The translations under genes and the position numbers were made by a program. 64,000 nt of DNA from Spongiihabitans sp963422685 (GTDB taxonomy: Bacteria; Pseudomonadota; Gammaproteobacteria; Arenicellales; Poriferihabitantaceae), in contig OY730442.1 in assembly GCA_963422685.1 (NCBI GenBank), forward strand, positions 806,001-870,000. The letters run 5' to 3'. The notes beneath the pieces were generated by a model, which saw only the letters and a list, made by a program, of their open reading frames with translations, was not told the origin of the DNA and searched no databases. This document shows positions 37,504 to 46,339 of the stretch, in pieces (within the stretch, counting starts at the first letter, position 1; every line of letters begins with the position of its first letter).

Positions 37504-38318
37504 TTTCTGCCACCTGTTTGATTTCTGTCCAGCGCCAAATCATCCATGCCGCCAAAATATTCAAGATGGCCGTCCACATTCATGATTTGCCCGGAAACTT
37601 TCGACGCGGCATCCGAGGCTAAAAATAATGCCATATCCGCAATATCCTGAGCGGAAACGAAAGTGCGCATCGAACAGCCGCGCGTATAGTGCTGGCGTAT
37701 CGCCGCTTCGGTCCGCCCTTTTTCTGCGGCCTCCGCCGCAATCACACGATCCATGCGCTCGCCCTCCACGCTGCCCGGACAAATAACGTTGGCGGTAATG
37801 CCATATTGCCCGAGCTCCATCGCCAAAGACCGGGTCAGCCCGATGACTGCCCACTTTGCCGAACAATACGCTGAACGAAGCGGATAACCATGCCATCCGG
37901 CTGTGGATGACAGGTTGATAATCCGTCCCGCGCGATGCTGTTTCATGGCGGGTATGGCTTTTTGCGCACACATGAACGCGGCATCCAGATTCACCCCCAG
38001 ACAGCGCTGCCACTGCTGCAAGGAAATGTTTTCGACCAGCGCGGTGGGCCCGGCAATGCCCGCGCAATTAACCAGGACGTCAATGCCGTTAAATTGCGCA
38101 AAATGCCGAGCGAATACAGTTTCGATATGCTGTGGATTGGATACATCGGCAATGCTGCTGACGCAGTCATGCCGGGCGACAAATCGGGTTACCGCCTTTT
38201 CATCTATATCCACAACATGAATGGCCGCGCCTGCGCTGGAAAACGCGGCGGCGATATGCGCGCCGATGCCACCGGCGCCAGCGGTGATTAAAACCGATTT
38301 ATCTGCGAATGACATCAT
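37500..38318 (-). CDS. Short-chain dehydrogenase/reductase
   Basis: An NAD(P)-dependent oxidoreductase. 272 residues with cofactor motif TAGAGGIGAHIA, NCAGIAG, catalytic Ser in INLSSTAGWHG and the YCSAK motif. It overlaps lcdH by 4 bp upstream and the acyl-CoA dehydrogenase by 4 bp downstream, so the three are translationally coupled. Similar enzymes act as 3-hydroxyacyl or 3-hydroxybutyrate dehydrogenases. A role on the four-carbon product or on a hydroxylated betaine is inference. Confidence 0.85.
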   Translation of the reverse strand: MMSFADKSVLITAGAGGIGAHIAAAFSSAGAAIHVVDIDEKAVTRFVARHDCVSSIADVSNPQHIETVFARHFAQFNGIDVLVNCAGIAGPTALVENISLQQWQRCLGVNLDAAFMCAQKAIPAMKQHRAGRIINLSSTAGWHGYPLRSAYCSAKWAVIGLTRSLAMELGQYGITANVICPGSVEGERMDRVIAAEAAEKGRTEAAIRQHYTRGCSMRTFVSAQDIADMALFLASDAASKVSGQIMNVDGHLEYFGGMDDLALDRNQTGGRK

Positions 38319-39796
38319 TTGCGCTGGCCGATTGAGCGCCCGACTGCACCAGGCACTGCCAAATTCTTATGCGCTGCGGTTATTTTCACAACCCGTGCGG
38401 CCACATCTCCGCGCACCGGACAAACCTTTCCCAGGTGGGTGTTGACATGCAGCAGCATCTGCTCGCAGGTGGCCAGCAGCGAATCATCGGTCTGCAGATA
38501 CATGCTGTGGAAAATATGCAGGCGCTTTTGGTCGCTGCCAAGCAGTTGGATGGTGACATAAACCGGCTGCCCTGCCTTGACCTCCCTGACGTAGTTGATA
38601 TGGGTTTCTGCGGTGAAATAGCTCATGCCCTGGTCGTGATAATCCTGATTCACCCCGATGTATTTAAACAGGGCGTCCGATGCGTCACCAAACACCTGGA
38701 GATACCGGCTTTCGGTCATGTGGTTGTTGTAATCCACCCAGTCAGGCTGCACAGAATCGCTGTGCAGTTTCAACGGTTGGGACCAATCATCCGACTCGGA
38801 CATAAACTGCGGATGGGCCGCCTGATACAATTTTTCCTCGTAGCGCATGAGCACTTTGCCTGCGGCATAATCGTTTGAACGCAAGGCCTGGAGCACGGAT
38901 ACGATGCAATTGTCACGATTCCTTTCGAGCTCATGAACAGACCGCCCCGCAGCCTGATGGTCCGATTGCGCGGATACCATATCGAGCAATTCGTCGGTCA
39001 TGTCCGGGCCGTCAAATCGAGTCCACGGCCATTTCAACGCGGGCCCGAACTGGGCCATAAAATGACGCATACCGCCTTCCCCGCCAGCAATCCGAAATGT
39101 TTCAAACGGCCCCATAAACGCCCAGCGAATTCCGGGGCCATAGCAAATCGCCTGGTCCAGTTCCTCGGCGGTGGCCACGCCTTCGTCAAGCAGGTGCAGC
39201 GCTTCACGCCAGAGTGCTTCCATCATCCGGTCCGCCAGAAATGCTTCTACCTCATGCCTGACGATGAGCGGATACATGCCAATGCTTTGGTAAAACGCGG
39301 CCGCACCGGATTTGACCTCATCCGTGGTTTTATCACCGCCCACTATTTCCACCAATGGCATTAAATAAACCGGGTTGAACGGGTGGCCGACAATAATTCG
39401 TTGGGGATGATTCACGCCCTGCTGCATTTCGCTCGGCAATAATCCCGAAGAGGACGATGCGATGATGACGTCGGCATCGGTACAGTCGCCAATTTCCTGC
39501 ATCAATGCCTGCTTCAGGTGGATTCTTTCCGGGCCGCTTTCCTGAACGTAATCCGCATCCGCCACAGCCGCTTCCACGCAGTCCACCAGCGCCAGCTTCC
39601 CGGTTACACCAATCGGCGCCAGGGTCATTTTCCGATAGGCGCGGAGCGCATTGTCGAGGGTATGCCTAATCCGGCCTTCGACTTCGGGCCCGGGGTCATA
39701 CAGATTAACGTCAATGCCGTTAATCAGTAATCGCGCAGCCCAAGCCGACCCGATTACGCCGCCGCCAATCAATCCGGCCTTTTTCACATCGCGCAT
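38315..39796 (-). CDS. lcdH: L-carnitine dehydrogenase fused to thioesterase domain
   Basis: Oxidises L-carnitine to 3-dehydrocarnitine with NAD (family knowledge). 493 residues. The N-terminal 3-hydroxyacyl-CoA-dehydrogenase-type domain has GLIGGGVIGSAWAARLL (about 8-24), SSSSGLLPSEMQ and the catalytic His in VGHPFNPVYLMPLVE. Residues about 345-480 form a hot-dog thioesterase (DWVDYNNHMTESRYLQVFG). This fusion is typical of rhizobial/Xanthomonas-type carnitine dehydrogenases, as recalled. It is the first gene of the coupled lcdH-SDR-ACAD set. No BKACE 3-dehydrocarnitine-cleaving enzyme was found in the window. Confidence 0.87.
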   Translation of the reverse strand: MRDVKKAGLIGGGVIGSAWAARLLINGIDVNLYDPGPEVEGRIRHTLDNALRAYRKMTLAPIGVTGKLALVDCVEAAVADADYVQESGPERIHLKQALMQEIGDCTDADVIIASSSSGLLPSEMQQGVNHPQRIIVGHPFNPVYLMPLVEIVGGDKTTDEVKSGAAAFYQSIGMYPLIVRHEVEAFLADRMMEALWREALHLLDEGVATAEELDQAICYGPGIRWAFMGPFETFRIAGGEGGMRHFMAQFGPALKWPWTRFDGPDMTDELLDMVSAQSDHQAAGRSVHELERNRDNCIVSVLQALRSNDYAAGKVLMRYEEKLYQAAHPQFMSESDDWSQPLKLHSDSVQPDWVDYNNHMTESRYLQVFGDASDALFKYIGVNQDYHDQGMSYFTAETHINYVREVKAGQPVYVTIQLLGSDQKRLHIFHSMYLQTDDSLLATCEQMLLHVNTHLGKVCPVRGDVAARVVKITAAHKNLAVPGAVGRSIGQRK

Positions 39797-39864
39797 GGTC
39801 AGCCTCTTTTAGTGGGATTCAAATTTAATTCCATCCTGGTGAAATGCGCATGGCTGCTTCCGGC

Positions 39865-39888
39865 TGGCAGCGTAGTGATACGCTGCCA
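39865..39888. repeat. Perfect stem-loop after the cytochrome P460 gene
   Basis: Ten-bp perfect arms (TGGCAGCGTA / TACGCTGCCA) with a 4-nt loop lie between lcdH and the cytochrome gene (same strand). There is no T-tract. It may stabilise or partly terminate the upstream transcript. Confidence 0.5.
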
Positions 39889-39927
39889 ACACCTTGATGC
39901 AGGCCAGTATCATCCATTCTGTATGAA

Positions 39928-40503
39928 TCAGGGCAAACGCATTTGCGCAACGGGATAGCCCAGAAAATCCTGGTGCGCATAGGCTGCATGGCAGGCATGG
40001 CAAAAACCCTTGCCATCCACTTTAAGTTTTTTACCCTTTGGCTTAACGCCGCTGTATACCCAACCGCCGGTATCCGCCGCCGCGTCCCCGACTTTGGTCA
40101 TAATCAGCAATGCGCCCCACTTGATTTTTCCATTGGCCCTGATAGTGAAATTCTCTTTGGCGATGACCGTGCCCACCGGCATCGGCGTGCTGTCGGTGGA
40201 ATACTTTATATACTGGTCATATCCAATATCATTCACATAGGTCATCAAATACTGTCCGCTATGCACCCCGGGCGCGGCCGGCCCGAGCGATGCCGGCTTC
40301 CAGTCGCCGTAGGCGGCGCCCACCGCATGGCCTCGCTGACCATAGGCCGCGACAAATCCGGGATGCAGGCATTCATACAGCGCCGTCATTTGTGCTGCTG
40401 ACAACTGTGCCGCAGCTTTAGGTGCCGTGCAGTCCCCGGCCAGGGCCGGCGCGACCGCAGCGCCGATAAAAAGGAGCGCGGCCAATACGGATAAATTTTT
40501 CAT
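39928..40503 (-). CDS. Exported cytochrome P460-family protein
   Basis: 191 residues with a signal peptide (LSVLAALLFIGAAVAPALAG) and a single C-terminal haem site CHACH (GFCHACHAAYAHQDF). The body (AKENFTIRANGKIKWGALLIMTKVG, GGWVYSGVKPKGK) resembles cytochrome P460, which oxidises hydroxylamine, or cytochrome c'-beta (family knowledge). The function here is unknown; detoxification of reactive nitrogen or electron transfer are possible. Its neighbours are a decarboxylase and lcdH on the same strand. Confidence 0.75.
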   Translation of the reverse strand: MKNLSVLAALLFIGAAVAPALAGDCTAPKAAAQLSAAQMTALYECLHPGFVAAYGQRGHAVGAAYGDWKPASLGPAAPGVHSGQYLMTYVNDIGYDQYIKYSTDSTPMPVGTVIAKENFTIRANGKIKWGALLIMTKVGDAAADTGGWVYSGVKPKGKKLKVDGKGFCHACHAAYAHQDFLGYPVAQMRLP

Positions 40504-40541
40504 GCTGGTTCCTCAGGGTTTCGGGTCTTATGGTGATTGAA

Positions 40542-41987
40542 CTATAAGTTATTCAAATCCACCACGCCATCGGTTGTGCCTGCGTACTGCCTGAGCAAAC
40601 GCCAAAGATTTTCCACCTCCTCGCGGGTGGTGGACTCCACCCCGATGGAAATTCTGATCATCCATTGCCGGCCCAATTTTGCCGGGCTGATAAATGCTTT
40701 GCCAGAACGATTAATTGCATCTGCCCATGCCAGGTTATGCTGGTTCAACTCTGTATCAGACATCCCGGGCGGTTCATGGCGAACACAGACAGTTTGCAGG
40801 GTAACCGGCGCCACCACCCGCCAATCCGCTTGTTGTGCAACCTGCCGCGCCAACCATTGTGCATTATCCAGGTCCCGGCGAATTCTTTGTTTAATCGCCT
40901 CTACCCCGTCCAACCGCAACTGGAACAGCAGCTTTAATGCGCGGAATCGGCGACCCAATGGAATCCCCCAGTCGCGGTATTGGGTCACCTCACCATCAAC
41001 GCTGGAACGAAGGTAGCTGGGATTGGTGGACATGACCCGAATCAAATGCGCCGGGTCTTTGACGTAAAACAATGCGCAGTCCAATATGGTTCCCATCCAC
41101 TTGTGCGGATTCCAGGATATGGAGTCTGCGCCTTCCACGCCTTCCCAAAGGTGCCGGCAGGCAGATAACAACATGGCGCTTCCGGCCATTGCGGCGTCAA
41201 CGTGCACCCAGATATGGTGCCTGGCGGCAATGCCCGCAATTTCGGCAATGGGGTCAAACGCGGTGGTTGCGGTGCTGCCCGCCGTGGCGATGATGGCGGC
41301 GGGCTGGCAATGATTCGCAGTATCCGCAATAATTTGTGCACCCAGCGCTTCGGCTGACATGCCCCGGGTGGTGGAATCCACGGCGATCATGCGCAGGTTA
41401 TCGTTGCCAAATCCGGCGAGTAAGGCGGCCTTTTTAACCGAAGAATGCGCCTGGGCCGTGGTATAAACCATGAGCGGTTTATCAAAACCCTGCAACCCGC
41501 CCCGGGTTTGCGCCTGCCCGCTGGCACGCTCCCGGGCGAGGAGCAATGCGGTGAGGCAGGCGGTGGACGCGGTGTCGTGAATCGTGCCTCGCCATTGCGC
41601 CGACAACCCGGTTAGCTGCCGCATCCAGTCACAAACCACTTCTTCGACCTCCGTCAAAGCCGGGCAGCTTTCCCAGGAAATGCCCAGTGTGCCCAAACCC
41701 GAGCTGGCGATATCCCCCAATACGGAGGCTAAAGCGGCATTGGATGGAAACCAGCCAAAATTCATGGGATGTTGCACCTGGGTGATACCGGGTACGATGG
41801 CGTTTTCGAGTTCTGCAATCAGTTTTTCGAAACTTTCCGGGCCATGCGGCGGGAATTTTGAAAAGTGGCTGCGTACTTCCCCAGGCGCTACTTGATGCTT
41901 AACCGGTAATTGTTTGATTTTAGTACGATAATCGGCAATCCAGTCGATAAGCTGGTGGCCGGCAACACGAAATTCTTCGGGTGTCAT
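40542..41987 (-). CDS. PLP-dependent aromatic amino acid decarboxylase-like
   Basis: Group II decarboxylase fold; members decarboxylate Trp, Tyr, Phe or DOPA (family knowledge). 481 residues. HVDAAMAGSAM carries the PLP-contacting Asp, and SISWNPHKWMG contains the Schiff-base Lys. The N-terminus (PEEFRVAGHQLIDWIADY) and QVQHPMNFGWFPS are typical of the family. Its start overlaps the downstream end of the broken MBL gene by 4 bp. Substrate not determinable from sequence. Confidence 0.87.
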   Translation of the reverse strand: MTPEEFRVAGHQLIDWIADYRTKIKQLPVKHQVAPGEVRSHFSKFPPHGPESFEKLIAELENAIVPGITQVQHPMNFGWFPSNAALASVLGDIASSGLGTLGISWESCPALTEVEEVVCDWMRQLTGLSAQWRGTIHDTASTACLTALLLARERASGQAQTRGGLQGFDKPLMVYTTAQAHSSVKKAALLAGFGNDNLRMIAVDSTTRGMSAEALGAQIIADTANHCQPAAIIATAGSTATTAFDPIAEIAGIAARHHIWVHVDAAMAGSAMLLSACRHLWEGVEGADSISWNPHKWMGTILDCALFYVKDPAHLIRVMSTNPSYLRSSVDGEVTQYRDWGIPLGRRFRALKLLFQLRLDGVEAIKQRIRRDLDNAQWLARQVAQQADWRVVAPVTLQTVCVRHEPPGMSDTELNQHNLAWADAINRSGKAFISPAKLGRQWMIRISIGVESTTREEVENLWRLLRQYAGTTDGVVDLNNL

Positions 41988-42800
41988 CTGCCTGGAGACC
42001 CCGGATAATCGCGCGTGGGCTGCTCATACTCAGCCGATTTGTCCACGGCGCTGTCCACCCAGGATGCAGCATCGGCAATAACTCCCTTGCCATCGAGATA
42101 GTTGTCTATCAGCTCAACCATTCTGTTTTTGTTAAAAGATATATGGTGTCCAGCGTGAACGGTTTGCACGGACAAGACCTTCAATTGATTCAGACTTTCT
42201 TTATACAGCGCTTTGTCTGAATGATAAACACGGTCATACAGGGCGCCGTCATAGATGCTGTCGCCGGAAAATAAAATCCCGGTTTTCTGCTCCAGCAAGG
42301 CAATGGAACCTGGTGAATGACCGGGCAAATGCAGCACGCTAATGTCGATTACCCAGATCTACCACATCGCCTTCGTCCAGACAGTCCGTCAGCGGCGCCG
42401 CTTTCACCCGATAATCCTGGTGGCTGAACCCCTGATAAGGCAATGCGGTGAATGTTTCTGCCTGGAAAAATGACCCCATGGCGGTATTATAAGCGGTGGG
42501 GTTGCGGTGAACTTCCTGCTCGGCCCGATGACCCAAACGACAGGCAAATTCATGCACACCACCGATATGATCAAAATGACAATGGGTAGAGATACAGATG
42601 ATGGGGTTTTGGTTTAATCCGGCAATTTCTTGCTTGAGCGGTCGAACTCCCATGCCGGTATCGATGAGCAGGTCGTGGGTTCTGCCCTGCACATGCCAGA
42701 TATTACATCGCACCCAATCGGCAATACCGGTTTCTGTAATCAGATTAATGTCATCGCTCAGGCGATGAACTGCATACCAGTTGTCAGCAATCCCGCTCAA
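41984..42800 (-). pseudogene. MBL-fold metallohydrolase, frameshifted
   Basis: Two frames make one metallo-beta-lactamase-fold protein. The first (42339-42800) holds THCHFDHIGG and ends in GNRH then stop. The second (41984-42337) resumes with VLHLPGHSPGSIALLE and GHHISF. The frames differ by one position, and the stop lies exactly where a family member would continue from RH to VLHLPGHS. A one-base insertion or two-base loss near 42340 is the simplest explanation; a sequencing error is not excluded. It overlaps the decarboxylase start. Confidence 0.82.
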
Positions 42801-42829
42801 TCCGAACGACCCTTACAGCGAATGCCGGT

Positions 42830-43966
42830 TCAGGCATTCAGCGCCTGTTGTACTAAACGGTGGAAATGATGCACGCCATGTTCACTGATCCCGGCGCGTT
42901 CCTGATCGTAGATGAACGGGCCCTGGTCATAGCTTTTCGACTTCAGACCGCGTTGTACGGATTCGCACAGGGCAATATCTTCGGGCACCAGAATATTAGC
43001 GGCATAGCTGGCCCGGGCAGGCATGAAACTGTCGTTATGGGATAAAGTGTGTCCTTCAAAACTACAGGTGTCCAAACCGGTCGGGCGGATCGCATAAATC
43101 GAAAACTCCAGGGATCCGGGTAAAATATTGAAGGTGATATTGGGCCACAGATACCAGGCAATAGACTGCTGACTGCCCACCGCAGGATCAACCTCATAAG
43201 CGGTGTTTTTATTACGGATTTTTGCCCCGATTTGCCTGGACCAGTATCCAAACGTTTCCACTTGATAGGCTTTCATGTCGATGAGCGATGCAAAATCCGG
43301 ATGCGCCGGCTCGCAGTGATAGCACTCCAGAAAATTATCCACCACGACTTTCCATCCCGCCCGGTTTACGGTTTCTCCAAACATGCCCGCGCCCTGTAGC
43401 CGCATATCATCCAGATACGGCACCCGGGATTTAATATCCTGCTCAAGGTCGCCGGCCATGGAATTCAGGCTTCGTGCGCGGTCATCAAGATTGACAAATA
43501 TACAGCCGCAAAAAACCTCCATGCGTATTTCCTTCAGGCCAAAATCCGACTTGTCAAAACCAGGCCGCCTGTCGCTCATGCGAGCGCCCATCAAGCGGCC
43601 GTCAATCGCATAAGTCCAGGCGTGATACGGGCAGACAATCGCCTGACTGGTATTGCCCGCGCCCTTTAGCAGTTCATGGGCGCGGTGACGGCAAACGTTA
43701 TAAAAACTTCTGAGTTCACCATCATCGCAGCGAATGACGAAAATATTTTCGTCACAAATTTTCAGGGTGATGTAATCGCCGGTATTTTCAAGCATGGACT
43801 GGTGGGCGACATACTGCCAGGTCCGGTAGAAAATCTCCTCTTTTTCCCGTTCATATATGCCGGCACTCAAGTAGTATTCCGAGGGCAGTGTATACGATGT
43901 TGCGATATTACCGGTAAGTGGCCGAGTGAATTTCGCAGATGCTGTTTTCATAGATGCTGTTTTCAT
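42830..43966 (-). CDS. Rieske non-haem iron oxygenase, GbcA/CntA-like
   Basis: The family includes glycine betaine demethylase GbcA, carnitine oxygenase CntA and stachydrine demethylase (family knowledge). 378 residues. The Rieske cluster is C92-R-H94 with 17 residues then C112-P-Y-H115. The mononuclear iron site has H217 and H222, with E214 where most ring-hydroxylases have the bridging Asp. Two in-frame ATGs arise from a 15-bp tandem repeat. It is divergent from the betaine ABC transporter, which fits betaine or carnitine. The reductase partner (GbcB/CntB type) is not in the window. Confidence 0.85.
   Translation of the reverse strand: MKTASMKTASAKFTRPLTGNIATSYTLPSEYYLSAGIYEREKEEIFYRTWQYVAHQSMLENTGDYITLKICDENIFVIRCDDGELRSFYNVCRHRAHELLKGAGNTSQAIVCPYHAWTYAIDGRLMGARMSDRRPGFDKSDFGLKEIRMEVFCGCIFVNLDDRARSLNSMAGDLEQDIKSRVPYLDDMRLQGAGMFGETVNRAGWKVVVDNFLECYHCEPAHPDFASLIDMKAYQVETFGYWSRQIGAKIRNKNTAYEVDPAVGSQQSIAWYLWPNITFNILPGSLEFSIYAIRPTGLDTCSFEGHTLSHNDSFMPARASYAANILVPEDIALCESVQRGLKSKSYDQGPFIYDQERAGISEHGVHHFHRLVQQALNA
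43937..43966. repeat. 15-bp perfect tandem repeat at the oxygenase start
   Basis: Positions 43937-43951 and 43952-43966 are identical and encode a doubled MKTAS at the start of the Rieske oxygenase, giving two possible ATG starts (43966 and 43951). Confidence 0.9.
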
Positions 43967-44070
43967 GTGTTGCAGGCGTTGTATTCAGTGGGGTTGATAT
44001 TTTTACATATAATTTTTAAACAGGTCGGTGGTAATGCGTCCTGCCAGTGCCTGCTAATTATATTTATTGG

Positions 44071-44094
44071 CAATACTCAATATACCGAGTATTG
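44071..44094. promoter_or_regulatory. Palindromic operator candidate, oxygenase/transporter promoter
   Basis: Perfect 8-bp arms CAATACTC / GAGTATTG around an 8-bp spacer, in the AT-rich 236-bp gap between the divergent Rieske and proX genes. ATTG and CAAT flank further out. The spacing suits a dimeric regulator; a transcript hairpin is the alternative. Confidence 0.5.
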
Positions 44095-44202
44095 TACAAT
44101 TGGCATGGCTATACAATTATTTCAATATTTGCGCATCCAGCATTCACCACCGACCCATTACAAAATTTTATACGATTAACCAACGATTCTATTGGAGGAA
44201 TT

Positions 44203-45159
44203 ATGAGAATAAAACATTTTGCTTTAACTGTTTACCTGGGGTTCAGCCTGTTCAGTGCCACCCTCTATGCAGCGAATGGCTCATCTGACCCAATTAAAAT
44301 TGCGATTAATGAATGGACAGGGCAGCATATTTCAGCGCATATCGCCGGCCAACTGCTGGAAAAAGCCGGATTCAATATCGAATATGTTACCGCTGGCGCT
44401 GTTCCCCAGTTTGCCGGCATTGCACAAGGCAATCTTCATCTTCAACCCGAAGTCTGGGACAACAATGTCGGCGATATTTATCCTGATGCGGTGGAGTCCG
44501 GCAAAATCGTCCAGGTCGGGCCTTTGGGGCTCGAACCCCGGGAAGGATGGATGTATCCCGCGTATATGGAAGAAAAATGCCCGGGTTTACCGGCGGCACA
44601 GGCGTTGATTGACTGTGCGCAGGCATTCGGAACCGCAGAAACCTTTCCCAAAGGCCGATTGATAACTTACCCGGCCGACTGGGGAACCCGCTCCAAAGAC
44701 CTGGTGGAAAACGCCGGCCTGCCGTTTCAGGCAATTGCTGGCGGCAGTGAAGGCGCCATGATAGCGGAATTGAAAAGTGCCTATGCGGCGAAAGCACCGT
44801 CGTTGATGATGTTCTGGGCGCCGCACTGGATTCTTGCCGAGCTGCCTGACATGCACTGGGTTGACCTGCCGGCCGCCAACGAAAATTGTGATACTGACCC
44901 ACAATTTGGCTTCTACCCGGACAAAACCGGTGATTGCGGGTTTGCCCAGGCCAATATCGGCAAAGTCGTATGGCATGGATTTCAGGAAAAATGGCCCGGC
45001 GCCTATGCCCTGATAGAAATGATGTCCATCGATAATGCCGCGCAAAATAATATGATGCTGGAAATCGACAACAACAAACGGGAAATCGACGAAGTCGTTG
45101 CGCAATGGCTGGCCGCCAGCCCGTCCACCTGGCAGCCATGGGTCGAAGCCGCGCAATAG
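44203..45159 (+). CDS. proX: Glycine betaine/carnitine ABC transporter binding protein
   Basis: Captures a quaternary amine in the periplasm (family knowledge). 319 residues from an ATG with a GGAGG site 5 bases upstream. A signal peptide (about 1-24, ALTVYLGFSLFSATLYA) is followed by an OpuAC/ProX-type domain with repeated Trp positions that form the aromatic box (INEWTGQH, PEVWDNN, PADWGTR, WAPHW). First gene of the proXVW-like operon and divergent from the Rieske oxygenase. Carnitine or choline specificity cannot be told from sequence. Confidence 0.9.
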   Translation: MRIKHFALTVYLGFSLFSATLYAANGSSDPIKIAINEWTGQHISAHIAGQLLEKAGFNIEYVTAGAVPQFAGIAQGNLHLQPEVWDNNVGDIYPDAVESGKIVQVGPLGLEPREGWMYPAYMEEKCPGLPAAQALIDCAQAFGTAETFPKGRLITYPADWGTRSKDLVENAGLPFQAIAGGSEGAMIAELKSAYAAKAPSLMMFWAPHWILAELPDMHWVDLPAANENCDTDPQFGFYPDKTGDCGFAQANIGKVVWHGFQEKWPGAYALIEMMSIDNAAQNNMMLEIDNNKREIDEVVAQWLAASPSTWQPWVEAAQ

Positions 45160-45229
45160 CAGGTTTCCATCGTCTGTGACGTTAATCTGAATGCCGGAGC
45201 AGTTACTCGACGACTGCTTTGGCATTTTA

Positions 45230-45263
45230 AAACTTTCGCGCTCCATAACGGGCGTGAAAGTTT
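45230..45263 (+). promoter_or_regulatory. Intercistronic hairpin between proX and proV
   Basis: An imperfect stem (AACTTTCGCGC against GGGCGTGAAAGTT) in the 139-bp gap. Such hairpins often lower expression of the ATPase relative to the binding protein; that role is inferred. Confidence 0.45.
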
Positions 45264-45298
45264 AGTGCACACAGATCACGGCCAGCAATCCGGAGCCT

Positions 45299-46339
45299 AT
45301 GGATAATGCCCCCATAGTCCTGTCCTGCCGCAACGTATGGAAAATTTACGGGGAGGGCCACGATCAATTTTTTCCCGATAAAAGCGGTGTATTCCAGGCC
45401 CCTGCGGAACATGCAGAAAAAATCCGGCGATCCGGAAACATTGTGGCATCTGCCGATGTCAGTTTCGATGTCCACGCTGGCGAGACCTTCGTTATCATGG
45501 GATTATCCGGTTCAGGAAAATCCACCATAGTACGCTGTTTGTCACGATTGGTAGAAGCCACTGCCGGACAGGTCCTGCTCAATGGCGAAGATTTACTGAA
45601 GAAGCCGGCCAGGGAACTGATCGAGATTCGTCGGCACAAGATGGGCATGGTATTTCAAAGTTTCGGCCTGCTGCCACATCTAAATATCATCGACAACATT
45701 GCATTTCCATTAAAACTACAGGGCATGACCGTCGCCGAGCGCCGGCGGCGCGCTGAACGGGTGGTCGAACTGGTGGGCCTTGAGGGCAGGGAATCCAGTT
45801 TTCCGGCGCAACTGTCCGGTGGGCAGCAGCAACGGGTAGGTATCGCCCGTTCCCTGGCTGTGGAGCCAGACCTGTGGTTTCTGGATGAACCTTTTTCCGC
45901 ACTGGATCCTCTGATACGCCGCCAGATGCAGGATGAATTCCTCGACATCCAGGAAAAATTACACAAATCAATCGTCTTTATCACCCATGATTTTCTCGAA
46001 GCACTGCGCATTGCCGACCGCATAGCGATTATGCGTGATGGAGAAGTGGTACAAATCGGCACGCCGACAGAATTAATCGTAAGCCCGGCCGATGACTATG
46101 TATCCGAATTCACCAACGACGTGCCGATTACCCGGGTGCTGACCGCCGCGAACGTAGCGGACGCAACCGCTTCATCACCCGGCGCACCTTGCGTACATGC
46201 AGACACCCCGGTCGAAAAGCTGTTGCCCATGCTGGCCGACAATCCTGCGGTTGCCGTGACCGACAGCCGCCACCGGGTTATCGGCATGGCCACCGCCCAA
46301 AATGTAATTCGTGCTTTGGCACAGCATTCCAAAACCTGA
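45299..46339 (+). CDS. proV: Glycine betaine ABC transporter ATP-binding protein
   Basis: The ATPase of the transporter (family knowledge). 346 residues. Walker A GLSGSGKST, Q-loop FQSFGLLPH, signature LSGGQQQRVGIARSLAV and Walker B LWFLDEP are intact. The C-terminal about 65 residues match a single reduced CBS-like region, shorter than in E. coli ProV (about 400 residues). Its stop overlaps the permease start (TGATG). Confidence 0.93.
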   Translation: MDNAPIVLSCRNVWKIYGEGHDQFFPDKSGVFQAPAEHAEKIRRSGNIVASADVSFDVHAGETFVIMGLSGSGKSTIVRCLSRLVEATAGQVLLNGEDLLKKPARELIEIRRHKMGMVFQSFGLLPHLNIIDNIAFPLKLQGMTVAERRRRAERVVELVGLEGRESSFPAQLSGGQQQRVGIARSLAVEPDLWFLDEPFSALDPLIRRQMQDEFLDIQEKLHKSIVFITHDFLEALRIADRIAIMRDGEVVQIGTPTELIVSPADDYVSEFTNDVPITRVLTAANVADATASSPGAPCVHADTPVEKLLPMLADNPAVAVTDSRHRVIGMATAQNVIRALAQHSKT

